Origin: Deltaproteobacteria bacterium
GTDB taxonomy: Bacteria > Desulfobacterota > Binatia > HRBIN30 > JACQVA1
DNA length: 64,000 nucleotides
Assembly: GCA_016178705.1 (NCBI GenBank)
Contig: JACOST010000030.1
Location: 186,001-250,000, forward strand
Direction: 5' to 3'
This document shows positions 34,267-42,136 of the stretch, in pieces; the first letter of the stretch is position 1; each line of letters opens with the position of its first letter. The notes under the pieces are model-generated. The model did no database searches, was not told the DNA's origin, and saw only the letters and a program-made list of their open reading frames with translations. A program made the position numbers and the translations under genes.

Positions 34267-35787
34267 ATGACACGCTTGGTTGGGACACGTGAATCTCTTC
34301 GGAGGTCTCATCGTCGGCGCTCAATTCGGAGCATCGCGACGCGCATGTGCTACGGGATGTTGGTCCTCGTGATGGCCTCCAGCGTCAGTGCCTCAGGACG
34401 GGCCCGCGGCCCGGCATCGCACACTCGTGCCCGGATGGCTGCGACGGCGACCATCACGGACCTCTCCGGTTTCGGGTTGCCGCTTCCTCCTCGGTTGGTG
34501 AGACGACCGGGTCGAGGAGGCAAGCAGTTGGCGCGGCTGAGCAGCGCCGATTTGCAACTGTTCGTCGGCGGGCAACTCCAATTCATCGAAGTGGAGCAAC
34601 TGCCTCGCGTCGGCCCCATCTTCAACAGTCGCTCATGCGGCGCCTGTCACTTTCAGCCGGCGCTCGGCGGCTCCGGTGCGTTCATCAATGAAGTCCGTGT
34701 GCGCAACAATACCGCCGGCGGCCCGCTCCACATCTTTGCCGTCGACAATCTGTTGCGCGCCGGACCGCAGACACAAGGACCGTCGACGATCCTTCCCAAC
34801 GGACTCGAATCCACACCCATCGGTTGTCAGATCACCTCGCCCAACTGCGCGCAGTCAGCTTGTCAACAAGAAGAGGCAATCCGCACGACATTCGCCACCG
34901 ACTTGGAGCTCTGCGACCCGACCAGTACGAGCTTCGCGGCGGGAGCCAATTGCACGGCCGAGCGGCAGGCCACGCCGCTCTTTGGACTGGGTCTTGTCGA
35001 GGCAGTGGCCGACAGTACCTTCAACGCCATCGCGGCCGGCCAGCCGCCGGAGATCCGTGGCATCGTGAAGACGGTCAACGAATTGAGCGCTGCGCGCGTC
35101 GGGCGCTTCGGATGGAAGAATGACCACGCAACGTTGCGCGCGTTTTCCGGCGACGCCTATCTCAACGAGATGGGCATCACCAACCCGGATTTCCCCACGG
35201 AGCGCAGTACCTGCGCGCTCAACGAGAGCCAGTTTGGCGTCGTCCTCGACACGGACGATGACCCGGAAGATGAGCCGGATGACGATGGTCGCGTCGATGC
35301 CGACCGCTTTGCTGATTTCATGCGCGCGTTGGCGCCGCCACCGCAGCTCGCGAAGAGCGGCGACGCGCACGCGGGTCACCTGTTGTTCGCCACCATTGGC
35401 TGCGCCGGTTGCCACGTCGAAAACCTCACGACCGCAGAGAACCCGGCGGCCTTCATCCCCCCGACCACCAGTGGCATCGCCATCAGCACCACGCTCAACA
35501 CGCTGTTGGCGAACCAGCAGTTCTCCCCGTTCTCCGATTTCTTGCTGCACGACATGGGTTCACTCGGCGATGGGATCACCTCCGACGCCGCCGGGCCGAC
35601 CCTCATGCGCACGGCGCCACTGTGGGGCGCGCGCGCGCGATCACGATTCCTGCACGACGGCCGAGGAGCGACGATTGCCGAAGCCATCGCCTTGCACGCT
35701 GGTCAGGGTGCCGCCGCGGCGGCCGCCTTCCAGGGTCTGTCGTCGATCCAACAACAGCGAGTGATCGACTTCCTCAACACGATCTAG
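34267..35787 (+). CDS. di-haem c-type oxidoreductase (DUF1111 / CCP-MauG-like)
   Basis: 506 residues. Basic signal peptide, then two c-haem motifs, CGACH near residue 128 and CAGCH near residue 380. Conserved DUF1111 blocks include FGLGLVEAVAD, GRFGWKNDHATL, FLLHDMGSLGDG, RTAPLWGARARSRFLHDG and a final HAGQG. Several extra cysteines lie between the haems. Predicted periplasmic electron-transfer or peroxidase-like enzyme. AAAGGAGAAA lies before the ATG, 28 nt after the dioxygenase stop, so the two are one operon. This pairing suggests an exported oxidative pathway. Confidence 0.8.
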   Translation: MTRLVGTRESLRRSHRRRSIRSIATRMCYGMLVLVMASSVSASGRARGPASHTRARMAATATITDLSGFGLPLPPRLVRRPGRGGKQLARLSSADLQLFVGGQLQFIEVEQLPRVGPIFNSRSCGACHFQPALGGSGAFINEVRVRNNTAGGPLHIFAVDNLLRAGPQTQGPSTILPNGLESTPIGCQITSPNCAQSACQQEEAIRTTFATDLELCDPTSTSFAAGANCTAERQATPLFGLGLVEAVADSTFNAIAAGQPPEIRGIVKTVNELSAARVGRFGWKNDHATLRAFSGDAYLNEMGITNPDFPTERSTCALNESQFGVVLDTDDDPEDEPDDDGRVDADRFADFMRALAPPPQLAKSGDAHAGHLLFATIGCAGCHVENLTTAENPAAFIPPTTSGIAISTTLNTLLANQQFSPFSDFLLHDMGSLGDGITSDAAGPTLMRTAPLWGARARSRFLHDGRGATIAEAIALHAGQGAAAAAAFQGLSSIQQQRVIDFLNTI

Positions 35788-35811
35788 GGCACGGTGGACG
35801 TCGTCGACCTA

Positions 35812-35854
35812 GCTGTGCCGCGCTACCCGAGTCACTCGGCTAGCGCGGCACAGC
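35812..35854. terminator. strong hairpin between convergent genes
   Basis: GCTGTGCCGCGCTA (35812-35825) pairs perfectly with 35841-35854; inside, after a mismatch, CCGAG/CTCGG closes a 3-nt loop. It lies between the di-haem gene and the convergent oxidase gene and includes the latter's stop codon. No T-run on either strand, so it may block or process transcripts rather than terminate intrinsically. Confidence 0.5.
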
Positions 35855-37459
35855 CGGATCGATCAGCACGCCCGGATTGAGAATCCCGGCTGGGTCGAGC
35901 GCCGATTTGGCGGCGCGCAGCGCGCGCGCAAAGCCATCGGGACGCTGGCGGTCGTACCCCGGCCGATGATCGCGACCGACGGCATGATGATGCGTGATCG
36001 TGCCGCCGAGGCCGATCACCGCGTCCGCCACCGCCACTTTGATCTCGTCCCATTGTTCGAGCTGACTTGCCGCTGTACTCGGCGCGATGATCGAGTAGTA
36101 CGGCGCCGGTCCGTCGGGATACGCATGCGTGAAGCGGACCGTGACCTGCCCCGCGCCGCAGACGCGCTTCACCGCATCGGTGGCCGCGGACATCACGCCG
36201 TGATGAAATGCCTCGAAGCGATCCCACGTGATCGCGGTCTCGAAGGTTTCGCTGAGCATGCCCATGCCGACCAGGGCATCGCGCAGGTACGGCGCGCCGA
36301 GGAACGACTGGCGCCATGCACCCGCCGCGCCTTCGCGACTCGCCGCCTCGTCGGTGCGCGTCTTGCCCGCACCTTCGGGCACCGTGCCGGCGTGATCGCG
36401 GCAGCACTCCAACGCGCGCGTCATCCACGCATCGAGCGGGTGATCGGCCGACTCGAAGGCCAGCACCAGCACCGCTTCGTTACCGCTGCCGGCGCCCGCG
36501 GTCATCGCTTCGCCGGGATCGAGCAGCCGGCAATTCGCCGGATACAAACCGGCCTGACTGATCGCGCGCACAGCGGCGGCGCCGGCAACAAAGTCGGTGA
36601 ACGTCACCGACGCCGAAGCGCGGAACGTCGGCCGATCTTGGAGACGCATCCACGCTTCGGTGATGATGCCCAGTATCCCTTCGGAGCCGATGAACAGGCG
36701 GTCGGGACTCGGCCCAGCCCCCGAGCCCGGCAAGCGGCGCGACTCGATGACTCCCGACGGCGTCACCACGCGCAGTGATTCGACGAAGTCGTCGATGTGC
36801 GTGTAGAGCGTCGCGAAGTGGCCGCCCGAGCGCGTCGCAATCCAGCCACCGAGTGTGGAGAACTCGAACGACTGCGGGAAGTGGCGCAGTGTGTAGCCGT
36901 GCGGCCGCAGTTGCGCTTCCAGCGCGGGACCCAGCACGCCGCCCTGAATGCGCGCGGCGCGCGAGGTGCGATCGACTTCGAGCACGCGATCGAGATGCGT
37001 GAGATCGATCGACACCGCGGCTTCGTATGCGCTCCCGACACGCGGCTCGATGCCGCCGACCACACTCGAACCACCGCCATACGGAATCGCCGCGGCCTTC
37101 GCGTCGGCGCACCAGTCGAGCAGTGCGGCGATGTCGCGCTCATCGCGCGGAGACGCGACGACATCGATGGGATTGGCATAGTCGCGCCGGTACGCTCGCA
37201 CCACGTCACGAAAGGCTTTGCCGTAGGTGTGGCCGGCGCGATCGTAGGGGTCGGTCGAGCAGATCGACGCGAGCGCGGCCGGCGGCGCGATGCGCGGCGC
37301 GCGCAGCCGCACCTCATCAATGCGTGGTGGCGGCACCACCGACAGCGCCGGCAGATTGAAGCGCGCCGCCAGCAACTGCGCGATGCGCTGCTGCTGCTCA
37401 GCGCTGGGCCCCTCGTCCTCCCAGCCCCAACCCCAGAACTTGCGCCGTTGTGCCGTCAT
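35840..37459 (-). CDS. FAD-binding oxidase, alkylglycerone-phosphate-synthase-like
   Basis: 539 residues. An N-terminal signature RRKFWGWGWEDEG and DRAGHTYGKAFRDVVRAYR match AGPS-like members of the vanillyl-alcohol-oxidase flavoprotein family. The PCMH-type FAD domain follows (IPYGGGSSVVGGIEPR, STLGGWIATRSGGHFATLYTHI), then a C-terminal substrate domain with THHHAVGRDHRPGY. In eukaryotes and some bacteria AGPS exchanges an acyl for an alkyl group in ether-lipid synthesis; bacterial relatives are often of unknown substrate. AAGGAG lies 6 nt before ATG 37459. No other ether-lipid genes are adjacent, so the specific reaction remains inferred. Confidence 0.8.
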   Translation of the reverse strand: MTAQRRKFWGWGWEDEGPSAEQQQRIAQLLAARFNLPALSVVPPPRIDEVRLRAPRIAPPAALASICSTDPYDRAGHTYGKAFRDVVRAYRRDYANPIDVVASPRDERDIAALLDWCADAKAAAIPYGGGSSVVGGIEPRVGSAYEAAVSIDLTHLDRVLEVDRTSRAARIQGGVLGPALEAQLRPHGYTLRHFPQSFEFSTLGGWIATRSGGHFATLYTHIDDFVESLRVVTPSGVIESRRLPGSGAGPSPDRLFIGSEGILGIITEAWMRLQDRPTFRASASVTFTDFVAGAAAVRAISQAGLYPANCRLLDPGEAMTAGAGSGNEAVLVLAFESADHPLDAWMTRALECCRDHAGTVPEGAGKTRTDEAASREGAAGAWRQSFLGAPYLRDALVGMGMLSETFETAITWDRFEAFHHGVMSAATDAVKRVCGAGQVTVRFTHAYPDGPAPYYSIIAPSTAASQLEQWDEIKVAVADAVIGLGGTITHHHAVGRDHRPGYDRQRPDGFARALRAAKSALDPAGILNPGVLIDPAVPR

Positions 37460-37548
37460 GTAGGTCTCCTTCGCGTCGCGCACCTTAGCCGCACGATGCA
37501 GGAGGAGACAAGTTGCTGCGAAGCCGCTGTTGCACATTTCGCCATGCG

Positions 37549-37576
37549 TTGACTACGTATCACATCGTGATACATT
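37549..37576 (+). promoter_or_regulatory. promoter with perfect palindrome TATCAC-ATC-GTGATA
   Basis: TTGACT (37549-37554), 16-nt spacer, TACATT (37571-37576). The palindrome 37558-37572 fills the spacer and touches the -10, a standard repressor position. Transcription would begin at or beside GTG 37584, implying a leaderless message. Confidence 0.65.
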
Positions 37577-37583
37577 TCGGCCC

Positions 37584-38027
37584 GTGCGACATCATCGGCA
37601 GGAACGTTGGCTACACACGCGGATTTCGGAGCACCTAGAAGGCGCGCTCAAGCGGGCGGCACGGCGCAAGCAGCAACCGGTGTCGTTGCTGGTCCGCAAC
37701 GTGCTCGAAGGTGCGCTCGATTTGGTTGAAGACATCGTCGAGGACGGCCTCGCGGTCGCTCAACGCTCTCGCCGACTCGCACGCAACCTGGGTCGATCAG
37801 CCAAGGCGACGAGCGGTGTCGCCGATGGTCTCGACGACGTGTACGGCTGGCAGGAGCTGATCCTCAATCGCGCGGCGACGTGTGCTCGCTGCGAAACCGA
37901 CCTGGCCGCCGGGGCGAGTGCACACCGTGGCCTGCGTGATCAGCCGGGCTCACTGCTATTTCTCTGCACATCCTGCGTGCGGCGACCGCGCCGTCCACGC
38001 ACTCACTCAGAGGAGGAAACGCGATGA
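37584..38027 (+). CDS. small helical protein with C-terminal zinc-ribbon-like domain
   Basis: About 147 residues from GTG 37584. The N-terminus (ERWLHTRISEHLEGALKRAA...VSLLVRNVLEGALDLVEDI) resembles a ribbon-helix-helix or similar DNA-binding unit followed by a long amphipathic helix. The C-terminus has C-x2-C (CARC) and, about 30 residues on, C-x2-C (CTSC), a probable zinc ribbon also seen in the next gene. With a palindrome in its own promoter, autorepression is plausible. No family recognised. It overlaps the next gene by ATGA. Confidence 0.6.
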   Translation: MRHHRQERWLHTRISEHLEGALKRAARRKQQPVSLLVRNVLEGALDLVEDIVEDGLAVAQRSRRLARNLGRSAKATSGVADGLDDVYGWQELILNRAATCARCETDLAAGASAHRGLRDQPGSLLFLCTSCVRRPRRPRTHSEEETR

Positions 38028-38518
38028 CGACTACCGATCAACATCCGCACGACGGTGATGCGTCGGCAAGTTGGGAACACGTCGGCCGCGCGGCGGAACA
38101 TTTCGCCCGGCGCGTCGCCCGCGACGCAAGTACATTTGCGGAACGGATTCAAGAACACGCCGGCGGATTCGCCGACGACATGGCGCGCGATTGGCGACGC
38201 GCCCGGCGCGAATATCGTCGCGGCTGTCGCCACGCGTCGCGCTACGCCGCCGCGACGGCGCCAGACGTTCGGCGTGTGTTCGAAGACATCCGCGCGGTGC
38301 TCGCTGACGTGCTCGACGGCGTCGATGAGCTGATTGGCGGCATGTTCGGTGGCGGAGAGGAGCCGGGCGACGATGCGTGGGTGCGCGTAGTCCACAACCG
38401 CGACACGACGTGCGCCGGTTGCCAGCGTCCGATCGCCGCTGGGGACGAAGGCTTCGTACGCCGCAGCGGCGGCCGCATGGAGTTCCGCTGCGCGGAGTGC
38501 GAGACGCAAACGAGTTGA
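38024..38518 (+). CDS. helical protein with C-terminal zinc-ribbon-like domain, paralogous tail
   Basis: 164 residues. A charged Ala/Arg/Asp-rich amphipathic region (about 20-110) carries a short hydrophobic segment (VLADVLDGVDELIGGMFGG), then a zinc-ribbon-like tail NRDTTCAGCQRPIAAGDEGF...FRCAEC. The tail parallels NRAATCARCETDLAAG...FLCTSC of the preceding gene, so the domain was duplicated within the operon. GAGG precedes the ATG and the genes overlap by four bases. Function unknown; the amphipathic part might associate with membranes or form a coiled coil. Confidence 0.6.
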   Translation: MTTTDQHPHDGDASASWEHVGRAAEHFARRVARDASTFAERIQEHAGGFADDMARDWRRARREYRRGCRHASRYAAATAPDVRRVFEDIRAVLADVLDGVDELIGGMFGGGEEPGDDAWVRVVHNRDTTCAGCQRPIAAGDEGFVRRSGGRMEFRCAECETQTS

Positions 38519-38531
38519 TGTGTCCAATGTA

Positions 38532-38553
38532 GAGACGCCCCGCCGGGCGTCTC
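38532..38553. terminator. GAGACGCCC hairpin between convergent genes
   Basis: GAGACGCCC (38532-38540), CGCC loop, GGGCGTCTC (38545-38553). A perfect 9-bp stem sits exactly between the zinc-ribbon operon and the convergent grxD gene. There is no T-run, but symmetry and position suit a bidirectional stop or transcript-end protector. Confidence 0.5.
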
Positions 38554-38577
38554 CAGGCATGCGGCGCGAAAACGGCT

Positions 38578-38901
38578 CTACGCCGCGACCGCCGATTTCA
38601 CCAGTGGCTCGAGCTCGCCGCGACCGTCCATCTCGTGAACGATATCACAGCCGCCGATGAACTTGCCGCCGACATACACCTGGGGGATCGTCGGCCAATT
38701 GGAGAACGCCTTGATGCCGTCGCGAATTTGTGGGTTCTCGAGCACGTTGACGGTCTCGTACGGCACACCGATACGGTTGAACAGCTCGATGGTGGCGGCG
38801 GAGAAGCCACACATCGGGAGATTCGGAGTGCCTTTCATGAAGATCACGATCTTGTTCTTGTCGATCATCGACTTGATGTGGTTCATCAGTTCATCGGCCA
38901 T
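38578..38901 (-). CDS. grxD: monothiol glutaredoxin, Grx4 family
   Basis: 107 residues. CGFS active-site motif in LPMCGFSAATIELF, the upstream glutathione-contact lysine in FMKGTP, and WPTIPQVYVGGKFIGGCDI. Class II CGFS glutaredoxins hold a [2Fe-2S] cluster with glutathione and pass it on, usually with BolA partners. Here bolA lies immediately upstream (11-nt gap), which matches that role. GGAGG is well placed before the ATG at 38901. Confidence 0.93.
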   Translation of the reverse strand: MADELMNHIKSMIDKNKIVIFMKGTPNLPMCGFSAATIELFNRIGVPYETVNVLENPQIRDGIKAFSNWPTIPQVYVGGKFIGGCDIVHEMDGRGELEPLVKSAVAA

Positions 38902-38912
38902 GATTGTCCTCC

Positions 38913-39182
38913 TTACGACACCACGCGCAGTGACTTAGGCGCACGCTGGTACTGGTCCGGTGTGTAGGTCTTGAGCGTGAGCGCGTGAATGCGCTGCACC
39001 ATCGCGTCGCGCAACGGTGTGTAGACCATCTGGTGTTGGTCGACCAAGCCTTTACCAGCGAAGGCGCTCGACACGACCGTGACCTCGAAATGATCACCGC
39101 CACCCGTCAGGTCGCGCACGGATACCTGCGCGTCGGGGAGGGCCGCAGTGATCAGGCTGCTGATCTCATCAGGGTGCACCAC
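38913..39182 (-). CDS. bolA: BolA family protein
   Basis: About 89 residues. The BolA fold is recognisable: [34 protein letters not shown], the [14 protein letters not shown] helix-turn, and [12 protein letters not shown] at the end. BolA proteins form cluster-bridged heterodimers with CGFS glutaredoxins. GTG 39182 was chosen because GAGGAG stands 6 nt upstream; a longer in-frame start would add about 20 unrelated residues. Forms a two-gene operon with grxD. Confidence 0.9.
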   Translation of the reverse strand: MVHPDEISSLITAALPDAQVSVRDLTGGGDHFEVTVVSSAFAGKGLVDQHQMVYTPLRDAMVQRIHALTLKTYTPDQYQRAPKSLRVVS

Positions 39183-39287
39183 ACTCAACTCCTCAGAACG
39201 GAACCGCGGAGCCTGTCCGCGCGTGCAGAGTAAGTAGCGCAAATGCAGTGGGCACGCGAGGGGGGCCCGGCCGTGGCACCAGAGGGC

Positions 39288-39893
39288 CTATTGCTGGAAC
39301 CTGGCTTCGACGGTGATGTCGATCTCGTCGGCGGCCTTGGTGCCGTCGGCGGCGGTGGCGAGCACGCGGGCGGTATACTCGCCCGGTTTGTCGTACACAT
39401 GGATCGGGGCGGGATCATTGGAGGGGGGCGAGTTGTCGCCAAAGTCCCACGCCAGCGCCGGCGTACCGCCGGTGCACTGCGACTCGACACTGAAGCTCAC
39501 GCTCAGCGGCGGCTCACCGAAATCGGGATCGGCATCGATGATGACGATGCAATCCCCTTCGTTGTCGAGTTCGGCGGGGACCGCCTCGTCGGCGTCCGCG
39601 GATCCCTCGGCGGGCGGCGGCGCTTCCGGGTGCCGCGCGGCTGGGCCAGTCGGACCGAATCCAACCGTCGGTCCAAGCGTTGGCGCCAAGATTCGGCCGG
39701 GAGCTTCGGGAGCGGCCGGGGCGCTGCTCGCCGCAGCGGGAGCGGCAGCACGGACGGTCGGCCGTTTCGCGGTGACGGCGGCGGCGCCGCTACTCGTGGT
39801 GTCCGGGGTCTCACTCGTGCGCTGACAGCTCCCGCACCCTCCGAGGAGCAGAAGCAGCGCCAGCGGCCAGACGGTGTGGGCGGGCGACTTCAC
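39288..39893 (-). CDS. lipoprotein with PKD-type domain
   Basis: 201 residues, GTG start inside a GTGA overlap with the preceding gene. Lipobox LLGGC, then a Ser/Ala/Pro-rich linker and a C-terminal PKD-like domain: PLSVSFSVESQCTGGTPALAWDFGD, then VYDKPGEYTARVLATAADG. PKD domains mediate protein-protein or polysaccharide contacts at the cell surface. Probably works with the co-translated lipoprotein upstream. No enzymatic motif is visible. Confidence 0.75.
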   Translation of the reverse strand: MKSPAHTVWPLALLLLLGGCGSCQRTSETPDTTSSGAAAVTAKRPTVRAAAPAAASSAPAAPEAPGRILAPTLGPTVGFGPTGPAARHPEAPPPAEGSADADEAVPAELDNEGDCIVIIDADPDFGEPPLSVSFSVESQCTGGTPALAWDFGDNSPPSNDPAPIHVYDKPGEYTARVLATAADGTKAADEIDITVEARFQQ

Positions 39894-40774
39894 CGGGTTG
39901 GCAACGGTTTCGGCGTCGGCTTCTTGCGCGGACCCGGGGTGCCCTTTGGCGACGGCGTCCGCTTGGGCGGTTCCGAACGGATCAGACGCAGCTTCTTCTC
40001 CGGCCCCGGATTGCCGTCCACATCACGCAAGCGCAACGTCAATTCGGTAGTGCCGATCGGGAAGTTCCAGGCCTTCGCGATCACCATGCAGAACTGGGTG
40101 GTGCTCTCCTTGTTGATGAAGGAAAAATCGCCGTTCGCAGTAACGGTGCACGAAGACGCGGACTCGACGAACGTCTCAAACCGGCACGCCAGATCGTTGA
40201 GCGTGTCGGAAATTGCTTGAGTCTCTTTGAACGACGGAGGATTCACCGCCGGCACGCCTCCAATCTCTGGACGATTGCGGTCGCAGACGGTATCGCTACC
40301 ATCACCCAACGGCCGATTGCTCTCGAGTTGGACGTCAGGACGCTTCTTCGGGTCCTTCGGATCATACTGAAAGATGCTGCGACCGACCTCGGCATTGCTG
40401 AGGCCAGGTTTGCCTTCGATCACGATCATGAAACCAGAACCGACCGGGTGCTTGTAGGTCGCCACCCCGTCCTTGTCGACTGAATCAGGCTCGTACGCGT
40501 GGCCGTCGGCGCGGGCCGCGCCAAAGTGTGAGACGATCGGACCGATCGGCTTACCCTTGGTCGCTTTGACGTTCGGATTCGCAATCGGCCGCGTCGGCAT
40601 GGCCACCGGCGTGCCCGGCGGCACCGTCGGTACCGGTGTTGCGGAACGCGCGTCGGCGGTCGCGCGCGGCTTCGGTGTCGGCTTTGGGGGCGCCGACTTC
40701 TTGATCGGGCACGCGGCCAGGAACAACACGCTAATCAACACTCCGGTCACGCGAACCGTGAAACGTCCGTACAT
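39890..40774 (-). CDS. lipoprotein of unknown function
   Basis: 294 residues. Lipobox FLAAC, a Lys/Pro/Thr-rich linker, then a domain of about 170 residues (VSHFGAARADGHAYEPDSVDKDG... through ETFVESASSCTVTANGDFSF...LTLRLRDVDGNPGPEK) with no family I recognise, and a Lys/Pro-rich C-terminal tail. The repeated 'R/K-P-T-P' composition at both ends is unlike its neighbours. AGGAGG lies 4 nt before the ATG at 40774, and a second ATG at 40777 is too close. Operonic with the PKD lipoprotein. Confidence 0.7.
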   Translation of the reverse strand: MYGRFTVRVTGVLISVLFLAACPIKKSAPPKPTPKPRATADARSATPVPTVPPGTPVAMPTRPIANPNVKATKGKPIGPIVSHFGAARADGHAYEPDSVDKDGVATYKHPVGSGFMIVIEGKPGLSNAEVGRSIFQYDPKDPKKRPDVQLESNRPLGDGSDTVCDRNRPEIGGVPAVNPPSFKETQAISDTLNDLACRFETFVESASSCTVTANGDFSFINKESTTQFCMVIAKAWNFPIGTTELTLRLRDVDGNPGPEKKLRLIRSEPPKRTPSPKGTPGPRKKPTPKPLPTR

Positions 40775-40855
40775 CATTCCTCCTCGAAGCTCGCGGCTAT
40801 GTAACGGGGGCAACCGAACGAGTCAATCCCGTACCCGCCCGCGCCGCCCGCGCTG

Positions 40856-42103
40856 CTACGGTTCGTTCGGCAACTCCATCAACCTGCGCACCGGTGAGCA
40901 GGCGAGCCACACGGCGGCGATGAAGGGGCTGGTGGCCGCCACCACGAGGGTCATTCGCAGACCGATGCTTTCGCCGAGCACGCCGCCGACGAGCGCGCCA
41001 AGCAACATCGCCGCGAGTCCAGCCATGCGCATGCTCGCGTTGATCCGCCCCAACATCGCAGGCGGTGCGAGAGCCTGACGCAGGCTGACCTCGATGATGT
41101 CGTACACCGTGGCCGCCCCGTCCTCGACCAACTGTTGCGCAATGAGCAGCAGCGCGCCGACGAGCGTGGCCCCAGGTGCAAGCGGTACGAGGAGAATACC
41201 GAGTCCAGTAAGACCCAGACCGCCAATTAACGTGGGACCGACGCCCCAGCGTGTCGTCGCTCGGCGCGCAATCAACGCCCCGAGCAGCGAGCTCACGCCT
41301 CCCACGGCGAAGATCATCCCCAGCACGCCCGGCGCGAAGCCGAGTTCACGGGTGACGAACAACATGAAGACTGTACTGAAAACGTAAAACGCGAATTTGA
41401 GCAGCATCGTGCAGCCCGCCAATACGCGTAGCACCGGATGACTGACCACGAAGCGCAGCCCTTCAGCGCTTTCGATCCACATCGAACGCTGTGCGGGCGC
41501 GCGTGGTCCAGCTTCGGGTGCGCGGATCATGGCGACGAACGCCGCCGAAGCTACGAACGACAGCGCGTCGAGCAGGATCGCCAGCGGCGCCGTGAATATC
41601 TGCACCAACCATCCGCTGAGACCGAACGCGCCCACCTCCGCCACCGCCGCGCTCGCCGACAGTTTGCTGTTGCCTTCGACGAGATCCTCACGCCGAACCA
41701 GCGTCGGCAGGTACGATCGGAAGGCGACGGCAAACACCATCGACAAAATTCCGGTCAAGAAGCCGACGACGTACAACTGCTCGATGCGCAACACGCCAGC
41801 AAACGCCGCCAGCGGAATCGACACGAGCAGCAACGCACGGCCGAGATCGACGGCGATCAACTGCGGGCGGCACGGCAGCCGATCCACCCAGACGCCGGCT
41901 GCCACTCCGATCAGCAGCCCCGGCACCAGATCCGCCGCACGCAGCAGCGACATCTGCATCGGCGTCGCGTGCAACACGAGCACGGCGGTAAACGGCAGCG
42001 CCGTCGCCGTCACCATCGAACCGAAGACCGAGATCGTCTCACCGGCCCACAGCTTGACGAAATCGCGATTGCGCCACAGGCCGACGAAGCGCGGCTGCCC
42101 CAT
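40856..42103 (-). CDS. MFS transporter (multidrug/macrolide efflux-like)
   Basis: 415 residues with about twelve hydrophobic segments. The N-terminus WRNRDFVKLWAGETISVFGSMV and the loop-2/3 motif GVAAGVWVDRLPCRP are typical of the MFS_3 (enterobactin/macrolide exporter-like) branch. Proton-driven export of a small hydrophobic compound is expected; the substrate is unknown. Lies 33 nt downstream of polB on the same strand, possibly co-transcribed by read-through. Confidence 0.8.
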   Translation of the reverse strand: MGQPRFVGLWRNRDFVKLWAGETISVFGSMVTATALPFTAVLVLHATPMQMSLLRAADLVPGLLIGVAAGVWVDRLPCRPQLIAVDLGRALLLVSIPLAAFAGVLRIEQLYVVGFLTGILSMVFAVAFRSYLPTLVRREDLVEGNSKLSASAAVAEVGAFGLSGWLVQIFTAPLAILLDALSFVASAAFVAMIRAPEAGPRAPAQRSMWIESAEGLRFVVSHPVLRVLAGCTMLLKFAFYVFSTVFMLFVTRELGFAPGVLGMIFAVGGVSSLLGALIARRATTRWGVGPTLIGGLGLTGLGILLVPLAPGATLVGALLLIAQQLVEDGAATVYDIIEVSLRQALAPPAMLGRINASMRMAGLAAMLLGALVGGVLGESIGLRMTLVVAATSPFIAAVWLACSPVRRLMELPNEP

Positions 42104-42136
42104 TCTCGTCTGTCAGTTCCGGTTGCCGGGCACGGA

